From Calliopsis andreniformis (lineage: Eukaryota; Arthropoda; Insecta; Hymenoptera; Andrenidae), in the NCBI RefSeq assembly GCF_051401765.1, contig NC_135071.1:12998961-13062960 (forward strand): a stretch of DNA of 64,000 nucleotides, read 5' to 3'. Shown one piece after another: positions 13,801-27,377 of this stretch; within the stretch, counting starts at the first letter, position 1, and the number at the start of each line of letters is the position of its first letter. The translations under genes were made by a program, and so were the position numbers. The notes beneath the pieces were generated by a model, which was not told where the DNA came from, made no database searches, and saw only the letters and a program-made list of their open reading frames with translations.

Positions 13801-16200
13801 TCTTAGAGAAAAGAAAGATATAGAAGAAATATTTGCAACTTTTTTCTGAAGACAATTTATGCAAGATCAATACAGGAGTTTTTTGAAAATTTCAGTTTTG
13901 CTTCAATAAATAAATACAAGCAAATCTGTCAAAAAGGTGATAGATTAAATTAGCAGCACTGTTCGAATCAATACATTTACACATACACATACCAGTTACT
14001 ATATAAATTTAATTTTAATAAGTTGGTAGAATTGATATTGGACAAATTATCATCAAAAGAAGAATAGGTCGAAATGAGGAAATATTCCTTCTATTCTATC
14101 TTTCTTTCCTCTAAGCCTATTATTACATTCTTATTTGCTCTTTCCTAGAGTGCACATATACCTGCACCGAGATGAGTCGGAAATACTGTGCTGCAACCTT
14201 GAATCGCAGTGTATCGACGTTACTTCACCAGAGACCCTGAGTTAGGGTTGCTTTCGTAATCGTAGCAAAACGGAATTCACCTGGGGCTCATTACACATGC
14301 TCGAACCGTGAGTGTTAATTAAGCCCGTTAAATTCCTTGCGCGCTCAGCTCTTTAACTGTACAGGATGCCCCGTGCACCTCGACTAGCCTGTCTTTCGAG
14401 TGTTTGGAGATAAAAGGAACAATAGGAGAAAATTCAGTGTACATTTTATTTTGCACCTCTGTGTGTCGAATGTTCTACACTTATTAGTTACTAATTGTTA
14501 GTGTCAAGACTGTTGAGTCATTATACCGTCAGTAATCCTGCATTCCAGCACAATTATATCGCACAGGTACTTGAAAAGTGAGGAAACTCAAAAAACATGA
14601 TTCTTGAATTACAGCCTTAAATCAGTTTGAAAAATGCATCAGTGAAAGTTTGCTATAGTTAAAGATCGAAATTATAGAATTTCTTCAAAGAACTCTTCAA
14701 ATGTAAATTACAAACTATTTGAATTTAAAATATAACAGTAAAAAATGTCATGTGAACGTGTGATTGAGAACGCTTAATTTTTTAGTTAAATAAATCAGGC
14801 CACTCAATCGCCTAATTTCGATTAAAAATTCATGAATTTTTTCACAGGAACAAATAAAGAATAACGAAAACAAATAAAAATGGAAAGAATAGCCAGAGTA
14901 CCGTACGTGGAAATGCCTTTACAGGTCAGAAACGCTTCTTTTTGTACTGGCGCGGTGGAATTGTCCTCTTTCGTGGAGTCGATAGTACTGTTACGACTCG
15001 AAAATCCTCTCATTCGAGACACGTAGGTGATCCCACGGTGCCGTGACTGTTACAGCTCTTTCCTATTACTTGAAACCATTGCCTCCCGACTGGAGCGCGT
15101 CCTTACGTAAAAATTATTCAAGAGAAATTCATCGCTGTGTGTTTGCACAGACACAGATACACACATCACACAGATGCACGAGTCGTTTCACTTGGCGAGA
15201 GTTAATAGGGCATGAAATGTGCTCTTATTACGTTAAGTTCGTTCTCGTTCATCATTAAATGATCCTATAATCGCAACCATTTATAACATTGTTGTTCGCG
15301 GCTTCTAAATACACGATGATAGCCATTCCACGAAGACTTGGTCATAGTCGAATGAAAGATATCTGAGATGGGAGCAAACATTTCATCTAGATTTTGTTAA
15401 AATTTTAAATTATCTTACTTAACAGAAAACATATATTAAATCATGTATTTTATTATATTTACAGTACGCAGACAGTTTAACAATAAGCTTTTTAAAGTAA
15501 CCAAAAAAATTATTCTTTTTTTGTAGGCGATCCTTCTACGTCTGCTATATAATTTCAGTATGTACACATAGTTTATACTGTTATTACAATGTTAACAACG
15601 TACATTTTTTACATAGACTTTCTTTTCAATTATGGGCAGTGTAACTAATTAAATTTCGAACGGAACAAAGAATACTAATAGTAAAAACAATCCTACTTAC
15701 TTAAGAAATCGATAAGTAGTTAAAGTGTAAAAGGATAGCAAAAAGAGTTTGCTAAATTAGATACGTTGAGCTTGTATTTTTTTTTAGCTTCAAAACGTGA
15801 AACTATCTTGCCCTAATGCGAATCTATACGCCAGGATTTACTGTTCCTTATCTTTATCTCCTCGTTTTACTACTCAGCTCACGTAAAATACATGATTGGA
15901 GAATTTAATATCGCTATAAAACTTATTAAGACATTGTTCCACGGTTAGTTAAACATTTATTGGTGGATTCACTTAAGTAACAATTATGTAGCAATATTTC
16001 TCTGCCATGAGCTTTAACTGCAAGACTAAACAGAGATATAGGTGAGAATAACCTTGAGTGTGTTGCAGTCAATGCATTCTTTATTGGTATTCCATTAATG
16101 AAATAAAAAAGCAGACATAAAAGCCAAGAAATAGAACCTAGTTAACTAGTTTCATCCTCCAAGTATTATAAAGTATATTTATCTTTCGGTATTTTGTATA
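10831..16200. other. Gene-free AT-rich DNA, 5.4 kb
   Basis: No gene was recognised. Slightly CpG-richer patches occur at about 11,740-12,100, 12,630-12,850, 13,370-13,500, 14,160-14,400 and 14,930-15,260. An open frame of 149 residues on the minus strand (11,552-12,001) has mixed composition and no recognisable domain. At 11,047 the text 'ttaaccccttgacgtcaaa' resembles the end of a TTAA-type element, without a partner that I could find. Confidence 0.4.
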
Positions 16201-16204
16201 TTTT

Positions 16205-16406
16205 TGCATAGGTATTATATGGATTCTCTGCTTTTTTTGCAAGAGTGTCAGGTGGATTCTGCATTTTTTTATATAGATATTAAGTGGGTTCTGTACTTTG
16301 TTACATATGTGTTAAATAGGTTCTGCATTTTGTTGCATAGATATTGGATGGATTCTGCACTTCGTTGCACAGGTATTAAATTAATTTTGCACTTTGTTGC
16401 TTATAG
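16205..16406. repeat. 32-bp tandem repeat, about six copies
   Basis: The repeated unit is like 'gatattggatggattctgcacttcgttgcaca'. The 'ttct(g)' core recurs at 16,224, 16,257, 16,289, 16,321, 16,353 and (as tttt) 16,385, a spacing of 33 then 32. Because 32 is not a multiple of three, the 71-residue open frame across it is not a repeat protein. This is a minisatellite of diverged units. Confidence 0.85.
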
Positions 16407-19400
16407 AAATCTCCCATAAATGCATAAAAATTCACAGTCTACTAATGATCGCTACTCTTAACTCGCAACATTCTCTTAAAACATTTATAAGAATTAAATC
16501 TGAACTATAATTAAATCGTTGATTTAATGTAAGAGCGGAAATAATTATGGCACAAGGTTGATAAAAAAGGCCATATTGCAACTAATAGTGTTAAAATACA
16601 ACCATAGCCAAGATACAATATCGACATTACTATTATTATTTTATGATCATAGCGGTAAGCTATTTTAAGCACCTGGATTGAGTACAGTATATCTTTGAGT
16701 ATCTATAAAAGCAGGGGATTGTGATTGCTAATTAACGTAGTCACTGTTACTGGGAAACTTGTTTCACGTTTTTTCTGAAAAGATACGATTATTAAGATAG
16801 TGAGCTTTCAAGGTGTGTGAGCTGTACTCCAAATATCACAAAACTAGAACGTACATTTTTATTATATACAGTTTTTTACATGGATATTTTATATGGATGC
16901 ATTTTTTAATGTAGTAAAAGTATGAAAATTAATAGATGGTTTAGACACGTTTTAGAAACCTTAAACGTCTGATTGTATTAAAAAGAATCTATTAAGAAAG
17001 TTTCTTAATGGATCCATTTTTTTAGATAAAGGATTATATTATTAAATCTGATTGTTAGTATCCAGAATATCCTTGTCAGTTTGCTACTTTTACTCGACAG
17101 ATACGAGATACATAAATTCAGCAAAAATAAAATAATAGAGTAAGAGAAGTATTATTATTAAAAATAAGTAGTACCACCCCAAGAAAACATCTACAAAAGG
17201 TGAATAATAAAAAACAGTATACAAAAACTAAAACAGATATTCGATTAAAATTAACATAAAAATTGAGTGGTCACGAACCAGACTCATTTTTCATCCTTTC
17301 CAATTTTAGCTTCTGCTGATTTCTTTATCCCCATCGAACAAGCTAGGAAATATCTTTATTTATGGCGGATAAATAATGTCCAAGGGATCAGGTGCAGCTG
17401 GAATCAACATTCTAAACGTGATTATATCCAGAAAGTATGCGAGAGTTGCATTCTTGCCATGTACCTAGTGATATCGTTCCTCATCAAACTATGAATATTA
17501 ATGGCCACGCAATTGTAATAATCACGATCTTCTTAAATGTCATGCTTGACTAAATTCTCGTCTACACGACTGATTTATAAATATCGTTTCAACTGTACGT
17601 AGCGTAAAATATTGTCTAGAATTATCGATTCACGTTGCGGTTCGTAATTACCATAACTGTCCTCGCGCAACAATCCTACACGAGGTGCAAAACTATTTAA
17701 GCTACTGACACATAAGCAGTTGTATTAATTCTATGATCAATGACCGTAATTATAGCACATTCCAGATTTCCCTTTTCTTTTTCCTATTTTTTTATATATC
17801 TACAGCTGTTACAGTTGAATTAACACTTAGCTTGTAAATAATTATGCTTGTTGCCTCAGGGATCCAATCAGTAATTTTATTAGCATTTTCAAAGTTTAGA
17901 ACTCTTACAGTATTATTTAAATGAATAATGTGGATGGGTATGTTACTCCTTTAATCATTGAAGGATACATTACGAAACGTGGAAAAATGTAGAAGTGTGA
18001 GAAACTTCAGGTAGGAGTAGTTCATTATAAAATAATGGATTGGAAAAACGAAGAACAGTAAAGTTAAACCTCAGCTATGGTAATTGAGATAAAACAACAC
18101 TTTTCTAACTCAGTATCAGATGACTGTAGATTTATTCGGCCTTGTCACAAGAAAGGTCAGTTCCTCTAAATTATCTTCAAGATGAAAAGTAGGTATTTGC
18201 TAAGTCTGTAGTAAAGTTCGATAAATTCAAGAGTAGATTCTAAATTTTCATTAATTGAATTAATATTACTTGACAGAAATAATAAGGTAACTCGAATGAT
18301 TTGTTTTCTCGAGTATCACTTTTTATTTCTATTATTTGCAATAATTTTATTATTACACGTTATCCACACTATTCACAGTATGTACACGTTATACATGTTT
18401 AAGAATGATTGAAACTATAACATTCTTTTTAAGAAAACAGTTGGTTTGTGACTTACGATTCCTTTAATAAATTTAATCTTCTCAACGAATAAAACGCGTT
18501 CCAATAAAAAGATTTCAACTTTGAAAACTAGATCAAGAACAATTTTGCGGTCTATTTTTTTAACAGATCTCCATCAATAAAGTGTTATAGACTTCTGATG
18601 CAGTGATTATCGCATATAATTTTTATATACCTTACACAATTCTTCAATATTCTTCAACTTTCCTTACATATATTTGTCGACATCAATTCATAACTTCTCG
18701 ATCGTATTGAAATCTAGAGATCGAGTTATTTCATCACATGAATCCATAATTTATATTTATGATGATTTTAAAAATATCTTGACAACGCATGCAGCAGTTT
18801 TGGATCATTATCCGCCTGAAAGAATAATTCTCCTTAGCAATACGTTTTCCAGCTGCAACACAAGAGACTGAAGCCTATCGAAGTAGAAGAAAGCACTAAT
18901 AATGTCGGCGAGCCGTCGAATTGCGAGAGATCATGCATTAGAATCTATCAGAGCGTGTCTGAAGGAGTTGCATTGATTTTTCATCGATTCCAGTTTGCTG
19001 CCAATATTAAATACTCCACGACAGGGTCGGTCTATCATTTGCACTGTTTACAGCCACGTTTCCACTCTTCTTCTATTCAGTAGGAACGCCTTTGAAAAAT
19101 TAATCCCATTTACATTAAATTGGCTGTGTTTGCGAAACAACTCGGTCGTGAGTTATTAAATTCTAAACGGATCGACTGGTCTCGCGCAATTGTTGGTAGC
19201 GTAAACTGTAATTTCCTTTCAACGTTTTTATTTCATATATTTCACATGTTTCTTCCATACATGAATATTAGTCGAATTTTAGTTGTGGCTGGAAAATTTT
19301 GAATCACTTGTGATTTATATGACAGACCACAATTTACAAAATGCAAATTATAAATTGTGATGAGTTTACAATATGGTATTTATATTTATTTATAATGCTG

Positions 19401-22340
19401 TATAATATCTGTTTTTTGTCTTCTTAGCTATAGCTAGATTTTCACGATAAATTTCCTAGGAAAATTATACCTAACTAAATTTAAGATCTAGAATATTAGG
19501 TTCAAGTAGAAAGAGCATTTTAATTAATTAACACTGTGTAGTAAAGATAAATAATTAGGTTTCCAAACATGACAAATGTGAAATATACCTAATTATTCAA
19601 GCTTAAATAATAGTTTGAAATTATTACAAAAAAATGTAAATCGTACAGAAAAATATTCATAATTGGTATGAGCACAATTTATCACATTCCAAGTTATTTA
19701 TTTCGTAAGAAAACTATTGTTAAATAGAACAGAAACTAATCTCCGATACTAGACAGCTTAAATTGAACCTGGCACTATCGAGCGTATTCCATTTACCCGA
19801 CAACTATTTACATAATTTCCTTTTTTTATTCCGATCAACGACCCAAGAACAAGTCCTGGTCACGCGATTGATCAAGTCGTCAGCGCAGTATCGGAAGCGA
19901 GCGATTTGTCGCGCAGATTTGGCTCGAATTTTAGCGAATTACCTGCATGCAAACTAATTTCCTCCATCCTCATTTCTTTTCTTCAGAAGTTCTGGTAAAA
20001 AATACACCTTCTAGATTTATCATAAAGGTTTCCATTTCTTCTCCCCAAGGCGGAAAAAATGATTAATAGTCTCTTAAATTAGAGAATATAATGAAGCTGG
20101 AGGAGCATGTGACTTGAAAAATATGTTCCGCTGAAGTGCCAACAGATTAACTAGTTTACAGGAAACTTCACTGATGATACCAAAGTGAAACAGTTAGTCT
20201 CAAGGTCTCTGTTATATATGATACCCATAAATATTGCTCAATGCTACGTGCTACAAGTATCAGGAAGGACTTTTTAAATCAACACTAGACTGTGTTATCA
20301 TATGAGAACACGCTGCTAGTGACTTGATATAGTGACTCTAGCAGAACTTATAGAACTGATCGATATAGTGACTAAATGCTGTCGTGACATCCTTTATAAA
20401 AACAGTATTTATGCATATGTATAAGTATTAATTAACATACACTTCGCAGTAGAATTAGGATCACTAATTTTGGGCCAAGAAACTGTTAATCTTTGAGCTG
20501 CTGTAACTTTGCAAAAAAAAGTCGTACAACAGTGAGTCTGGATTCATCTTAAAGGGTAGGGCCTCTACTTTTCTAATCCTTAATTGAATTTTTTTCGACG
20601 ATGCTTTTTTACTCGACTGCAAACTGAGAAAGGGAAGATGATTTCTCGAATATTTTCCAAATTCAATCGATTCTCCAGAAGTTGATCAATTTTTTTCGGG
20701 ACTTATTTTGCAGTAAATTTCAAAATTGGAATCTCCTCTTTCCAATGAGATCATAAAAATTGATGTAGGACTTTTTGTCGCCGATTTATCGCACTTTAGA
20801 CAAAAGGTGTGAATCCGTCATCAAAAAAGTGCAAGGATCCAAATTTCGAAAAAATTGTCCATCAAGAATTTTCTTGTATCTAAGAGAAGCATATGTGGCT
20901 CCCTATCCTAGTTTGGCCATCGATAATACATAGTTTGAAGTTAATCGACACAGCAGTGTTTAGAAATCATATCAACTAGTCAGACAATTTTGCTACTCAC
21001 ACTCTAGATTTCAGACTCTATAATTCTATTTCTAACTGAAGATTCTTAAAAATTTTCTCCACAGAATGCTCCACAAACTCCAGACCACGCAAAGATAAAA
21101 ATAAAAAGGAACAAGACTTCATTTTTGAGACTTTACTTTTAAAAGAAATGGAATTCCATAGAATATACCTAGAACAGAGGGTTTAGGCCCAGACAACACT
21201 GTAGATGGATTTTAGAGACTATAAAACAGGGAATAAGAATTATTCATATTCAAGCAAAGCAAGTATGTCCTCCTGAATGCCCCATCTCTTACTGAAGCAC
21301 TGCGATCGCGATTCCGATTCCAAACAGGAACAACACGTAACGCTGTCTCGCCTCCGACTCCTAAGCATTCTTTCCTCCGCCCTCACATTTTTATTCCCTG
21401 TGGGACGATGGAATAAAGTCGTATAAAATAAAAATCCGAGCAGAAAAAGGGGAAGACACGGTGCAGCAGCAGGGCACGAGAAAAATACATTTTGATTCTA
21501 AATATAGCAGGTCGTTGGACGGATTTAGAAATCCTGCTTCGTCCGTGTTTTTAGAGTTAGGAAGAAAAAGACGATGGATCCACGGCCGTCGGGATTCTTC
21601 TAGCTGCAGCTCTCTTCCACTTTTACTGGCCACCAAGCGTGCAACGTTCTCTTCTAAGGGAATACCCCCATAAAATCTAAAATAATTCCCATATTTTTGA
21701 CGCAGACTTCGGCGACGAGGAACGAAACGAGGAACGCCAGGCGCGAGATTCCTGTGGCCTGTATTCGTTCTGTTGGCTGAGATGTTTCGTTTTATTATCA
21801 TTTTTCTGGTGATTATAGTGATGGGAATTGAACTCTGCGTGAAGAGCTCGGGTTTTAGGTGCTTTTAATAAGTAGTTTTTTAATTGTACGGTGTTCTTCT
21901 TTCAGTAGAGTATTATTGGTGAGTGTCTGTTTAGAATCTCCAGAGTTTGGACTATAATAGGAGCAATTGTGGATGGAATATATTTCGGTCTGTATTAGGT
22001 GTAACATGTATATTGGAAGTTTTGAAAGGTAAAACAATCTTAATATTTAAAATAATATTTATTATTTTCGAAAAATTCTTTTTTCCATCTTCTTTAAGCA
22101 TCTTAGAAAAAGGCAACTATGCAGCCTTATTCCTGTTTACAGGAATAAAACAAAATTTTTAAGTTACTTCGAAATACATGCTAAATATGTAGATGCAGAT
22201 CTCCAAGTTAAAAATTGTGTGGATCGTCAGTGCTCTAGGGTTAAGTCCACTTGTTTCCTGCATAATACACATTGACTCTAGGGTCCAGATACAATTTCGA
22301 GGTTACTTAAGAATGGCTAATTTTGAACTTGCATTATTCT
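16407..22340. other. Gene-free AT-rich DNA, 5.9 kb
   Basis: No gene was recognised. A segment at about 20,455-21,240 has a different, more even composition and reads like repeat-derived sequence, but I cannot name a family. A 136-residue minus-strand frame at 21,391-21,801 has no domain that I recognise. A short word at 16,420-16,447 recurs at 25.8 kb. Confidence 0.4.
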
Positions 22341-22935
22341 TCATCTCGCCGATTCGATTCTTCTCAACGACTTCCACAGTTTTAAAGAAAACCTTGTATT
22401 TTCCGCGGTCAGACAGCCTTTTGGGAGCACAGTGCGTCTCGACGTCGATCGTCACCTATTATCAGCGTTCAAAGTCGCTTCTTCCTCGCGCGATAGACAC
22501 GATTGGTCGGCGAGCTCTTAACGCCTGCAAAGGCTGAGGCAGCTCTCGTAAGATATAATAAAATAAGATAGATATGGGGGCCCGCGCGTTCTTCAGGCCT
22601 GACAAAAACATTCTTGCTCGGTGAGCTGTGAACCCGCCCCCTCGAGACAGCCGACTTTCAATATTCGCGTCCATTGAACAACGATTACAGCCGTGTTCCC
22701 GTTGCGTGTACGTACGTGCCTCAAGACTTTTATACACTGTGCTCTCCCAGCCGCTGAAATTCTTTCACGTGGAAATATTGGAAAGGGAAAACGTATACGG
22801 AGGCGTTTATGAAGAATTAAGTCTAACGCGTTCCAACGGGATCTCTCAAGCGTGAAAAAAATTACACCGCCGCGCTTTCCAAATGCCACGAATCGCGCCT
22901 GAACCTTGTCATTTCCACTTCTTGCCGTAGTCTAC
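22341..22935. other. GC-richer island 5, function unknown
   Basis: CpG-richer block with overlapping frames of 75-114 residues on both strands and no recognisable protein. It lies directly left of the TG microsatellite and the 173-bp satellite. Confidence 0.3.
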
Positions 22936-22938
22936 ACT

Positions 22939-22963
22939 GTGTGTGTGTATATGTGTGTGTGTT
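22939..22963. repeat. (TG)n microsatellite
   Basis: A run of alternating TG with one 'ta' interruption. It overlaps the position where a 5' partial copy of the following 173-bp unit would carry its own 'tctgtgtgta', so it may have grown from that motif. Confidence 0.85.
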
Positions 22964-22977
22964 CGGTACTTGGGAGG

Positions 22978-23633
22978 CATTAGACCTTAATCCTTCCTTA
23001 CGTGGTATCTTTTATTCTTTTCAAATTGAGTTTAGAGTATTTTTTTAATTCAAAATTAAAGAATCCTAAATTTGAATTCTTACAAGTGGTAGAAATAAGA
23101 AAATAGTCGTGGAATCATTTTTTAGTTGTTCATTATGGACTCTGTGTGTACATTAGACCTTAATCCTTTGTTACCTGATATCTTTGATTTTCTTTAAATT
23201 GAGTTTACAAAATTTGTTAAATTTAAAACTTAAGAATTCTAGCTTTGAATTCTTACAAGTGATAGAAATAAGAAAATAGCCGTGGAATCATTTTTTAGTT
23301 GTTCATTATGGACTCTGTGTGTACATTAGACCTTAATCCTTTGTTACCTGATATCTTTGATTTTCTTTAAATTGAGTTTACAAAATTTGTTAAATTTAAA
23401 ACTTAAGAATTCTAGCTTTGAATTCTTACAAGTGATAGAAATAAGAAAATAGCCGTGGAATCATTTTTTAGTTGTTCATTATGGACTCTGTGTGTACATT
23501 AGACTTTAATCCTTTGTTACCTGATATCTTTGATTTTCTTTAAATTGAGTTCACAAAATTTGTTAAATTTAAAACTAAAGAATTCTAGCTTTGGATTCTT
23601 ACAAGTACTAGAAACAAGGAAATAAAGATGGAA
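22978..23633. repeat. 173-bp satellite, 3.8 copies
   Basis: Units begin at 'cattagac' at 22,978, 23,151, 23,324 and 23,497, giving an exact period of 173. Units 2 and 3 read identical by eye over their full length. Unit 1 and the partial unit 4 are diverged. This pattern (identical core, diverged edges) is expected of an array homogenised by unequal crossing-over. Units are AT-rich and non-coding. Confidence 0.95.
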
Positions 23634-24569
23634 CAGTCTTTTATTTATTTGAAGAATAGTTATAGGGTGTTGCAAATTTGCCACCCTCTATATCTATATA
23701 GCCACTTACAATGTACATCATTTTGGCACTTATACTACTTTCCGCAAGACCGCTTCAATCATTCAAAGAACATTGTTATCCTCATGTGGCTGTGGTAGCA
23801 GTCAAAGTCTTAATCTACTGTAATAATCTTGAGTATATTTTATTGCCAGACATATCTTGTCTCCTGTGAACACTTCTATCATCAGTTTTCTGGTCAAGGA
23901 GACGAAGTGCTTTCATCTCAGCTCCATAAAGCGAACGTTTTATTAGGTCGTAATAGTATCTCCAAGGAATTCAACGCGATCGATATGAAAAGCATTTACA
24001 TCTGTGCCAATGGTCCTTTGCTGGCCGATGGGAATGCTTGGAACTAAGAACCTCGTTCTCCCTCGTTCTGCGGAAGCAATAATTCATCGCGATCGGTTGC
24101 ATGGTTGCTTAGAAATCGCGCGTGTTGGTAATTAATTTCTAGCAATTATCGTCAGCGCGTTATCGACACGCCGCGAAACTCTCTGCAAATCGGCCCAAAT
24201 ATGGCATCGCTTTTCGTGCCAGGGGATCGCGGTGTTCCAACGACTAGGTGCTTCTTTCCCTCTTGGACGATGATAGCCTTCCTCGGGACAATGGGAACGC
24301 GATAATTCATTATCCAGAAGGCAATCAGTGGACTCAACAATATGGAGACTCTGAACGTTATGGTGTGTAATCACATTCGACCGCTGAGATATAATAATGC
24401 CGCGTTCTCACGCGTGGAACATTCATTTTTCTGAATTCTCATTTTCCAATGGCGAAGTTCTGTTATTGCATAGTCTACAAGTGAAAGTCTGAATCAACGT
24501 GAACTAAGGACTAAATTGTATAGTGATAGAAGTAGTGCATCTGAAAAGCTTTGAAAATTAAGGAATTGT
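23634..24569. other. Gene-free stretch with a CpG-richer centre
   Basis: No gene was recognised. From 23,920 to 24,420 CpG content rises and frames of 62-82 residues appear on both strands, without known domains. Confidence 0.35.
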
Positions 24570-25080
24570 TTGAAATTCATTTTGGAATATTTTAATATTT
24601 GAATAGTAATATTTTTAATTTCGATATCTTTGAGTATTAGAAGATTGAATATTGGAATGTGTGGACATTTAAATATTGGAATACTGGAAATTTGAGTATT
24701 TAAATGTTCAGATATTTGAATATTAACTAATTTTAATATTTAGTTACTAGGATATTTGAAAATTTGAAAATTTCAATATTTGAATATTAGAGAATGCAAT
24801 ATTTAAATATTATAAAATTGAATGTTGGAATATTTGGAACTTTAAATATTGAAATATCGAAAAAATTGAGTATTTAAATATTCAGATATTTGAATATTGA
24901 CCAATTTTAGTATTCATGTACTAGAATAATTTAAAATTTGAATACTTCAATATTTGAGTATTAAAAAATTCAATACTAGAATATTTCAAAATTTAGCTGT
25001 CGGAATATTAGAAAATTTAAGCGCTGGAATATTTAAATATTCGAAGATTGCAAAATTTATATATTTGAAACTTGTAAATC
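24570..25080. repeat. AT-rich cryptic repeat (aatatttgaatatt type), 500 bp
   Basis: Dozens of variants of 'atttgaatatt', 'atttaaatatt' and 'attggaatatt' are repeated head to tail with spacing of roughly 10-25 bp. A loose super-repeat is visible: 'gaatattggaatgtgtgg' near 24,646 matches 'gaatgttggaatatttgg' near 24,820. It is the largest tract of the motif family also seen at 7.25 kb. Confidence 0.8.
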
Positions 25081-27239
25081 ATGAGTAACTATGATATATA
25101 TAACTCGAGGTGAAAATTGTAACTTGTGTAACAGAGCACTTTATGATCGTATCTAAAAGGTAGACTCGATGTGGAAAAACGGCATTACTTGTAGTCGACT
25201 CGACTCGATTTACCTCGGTTCATGCTCACATTATCTCAGTGCTCCAGTATAAACGTAATCTATTAAGACATAGTAAAATACACACATACATAATGCATCT
25301 GGTCAAGTGAAAGGACTTTCATTTTATAACACTGAACGAGTGCCCAGATCGATTTCAAAGTACCACCTGTATCTTAAACAATTTGTTCACAAGAGTTCAC
25401 TATTTACTTATTTCATGGTGAATTTTACAGAACAGTGACACAAATCATGTTCAAAATAATAAAGTAGATATTGTAACATCGTCGAATTATTTCGTAATAA
25501 TTACCCTGCGAATTTTTATGCAAACTCAAACTTTTATAAATACATTTTAAAAACAGAATAAGAGTAAAAGCCTGTCTCATTTTTAAAATATTGCAATGCC
25601 TACTATGCTTTTGATATTTTACACATATGGTTTTGTATATATGTGCTGGTAATTATGAAAGTGTTCTAAGTCAATGCTTGAAAAAAATTGAATTTATTCA
25701 ACTGTTTTAATAAATAAATTAATAAATTCAGCTTTTTTAGATTTTTAACTTAGACCAATTTCATAATTATTCAGTTTGCACTTTTCTGCAAATTTAAATT
25801 TTCTGTAAATGCACAAAAATTTACAGTCTACTATTGACTATTTACCTATCAACTACTTAAATATTTATTTTTATTTTTTTATTTAAATTATATATTTCTT
25901 ATTCATGGAGCTCAACAAGAATCAGAAACCAAGGGATAGAAGACTAAACTGCTCACATTGTTTCTCTCACAAATCGTTTTCGAACAGGTACTCGTGTCTC
26001 GAGTAACGTTACACCTCGCACAAGGCACAGGACACCGCGCGAAACCCACGATACCTGTAATTCACACAAGTGCCCTATTACAGGCCAAGTAATTGCTGAT
26101 TCAGGAATGAAGGCCCGCTTAATGCGCCATTAGTAGCGAGTGGCATGCAAAATTCGAGAAGGAATAGTCTTGGATAATGTGGGAAACGTAGTTACGCAGC
26201 TTATAGATTATTATTATCAACCATGGGCTGCTTTTTTATTAATCTTTAGCTTTGAATTCGCTGTCTTTTTTTGTGCAATGTAATTTTAGTTTCAAGATTT
26301 TTATCCTTATGTTACTTTTACAGTAATAGATACTTTTATTGAAAACATTATAGTATTAGTGTATTATAAGTCTGTGTCAACACACCTTGATATGTCACTA
26401 TTTTTCTCAAAATAATATTTCTTAAATAATGATATCTATATATTACATAATTTGAGAAAAATATAAGATGACAATTTATGACATGTGGAGTCACCTATTG
26501 GTTCACCTAATCTTAAAATCACTATCTAGAAAAATAAGAAAACCATGACATATCAGGTCCTCCTATCTGATTACAGAAATATTGTAAAAATTATAAAAAA
26601 CAGGTCTAAGTATCAAACATGTCTATCTTTACCTCAAATTCTCATTATCGAAGTAAAAAATTCATAATTCACGTATCCCCGTTGCCCGATGCACTCACAC
26701 AAATCTGCGCCTAAATATTTGCTCAAGTAGAGCTGCGTTCGAGTAATGTGCAACTTTGACAGCAAGTGGCGCGGACAATTTTAACGACGCTGACGAGAGA
26801 ACGTCCTCTTGGTTAATCGTCCCTGGGACACGTGAAACACGTAAAACTCGCGTGTCCGAGATGGAAGCAATAAAACGTAGAGACTCAACAAACGGCGTGA
26901 AAGAAGTCGTAGAATAAACAGAAATCCAGTCGTCCAGACTCATTAGTCAACCTCAGGGGCAGGTGTCTATGATTAAGAGTATCGGGGTCTAGCGTGTCCA
27001 GCGTCGGTGGCGGCAGCCTGGCGAGACGCCAAAGTCTTAATTCTTACAACGACCCAGACGAACTTTCGGTCGCACCGATTATTACTGCCTCTCTCCAACC
27101 TCCTTGGCCACTGGCCAAACATGTTGCAAACATGCTCTGGAATTCTCCGCGCGGACACCTTCGATACGCGTATCCCACGGCGCGAGGAACTTCGATTCTA
27201 CTTTCCTGAGGAAGAAAAATCACGAACCTAGGCTCCACC
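25081..27239. other. Gene-free stretch with possible dispersed repeats
   Basis: No gene was recognised. Segments 25,513-25,542 and 25,808-25,840 recur elsewhere in the window (see findings). From 26,690 to 27,210 GC rises. A + frame there (26,994-27,209) starts with a serine- and glycine-rich run that looks superficially protein-like, but no splice donor follows it and both strands are open. Confidence 0.35.
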
Positions 27240-27370
27240 CAGATAGCACGTCTTGAAGACGTCTATTTTATATCCATTTTACGCCTTACGACATCTTAAG
27301 AAACATTCAACAGCGTACGTCTTAGATACTTGCGAAATTTATGTCCATTAGACGTCTTAACATTTAGATT
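27240..27370. repeat. 'acgtctt' repeat cluster, probable transposon end
   Basis: The text 'cccagatagcacgtcttgaa' is followed by 'gacgtctattttatatcc', 'acgtcttagata' and 'ttagacgtctta'. It is a set of inverted and direct copies of the word acgtctt, including the palindromic 'agacgtct' type. Such ends occur in repeated DNA of hymenopterans, but I cannot name the family. Confidence 0.35.
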
Positions 27371-27377
27371 AAATAGA

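Noticed and set aside
20455..21240. Possible repeat-derived block of even composition
   Set aside because: It reads unlike its flanks, but I found no terminal repeats, coding remnants or second copy in the window to support a call.
26994..27209. Frame starting with an SSVGGGSLARRQSLN run, possibly an exon
   Set aside because: It looks protein-like for about 30 residues, but there is no convincing donor, two other frames are equally open, and I know no match.
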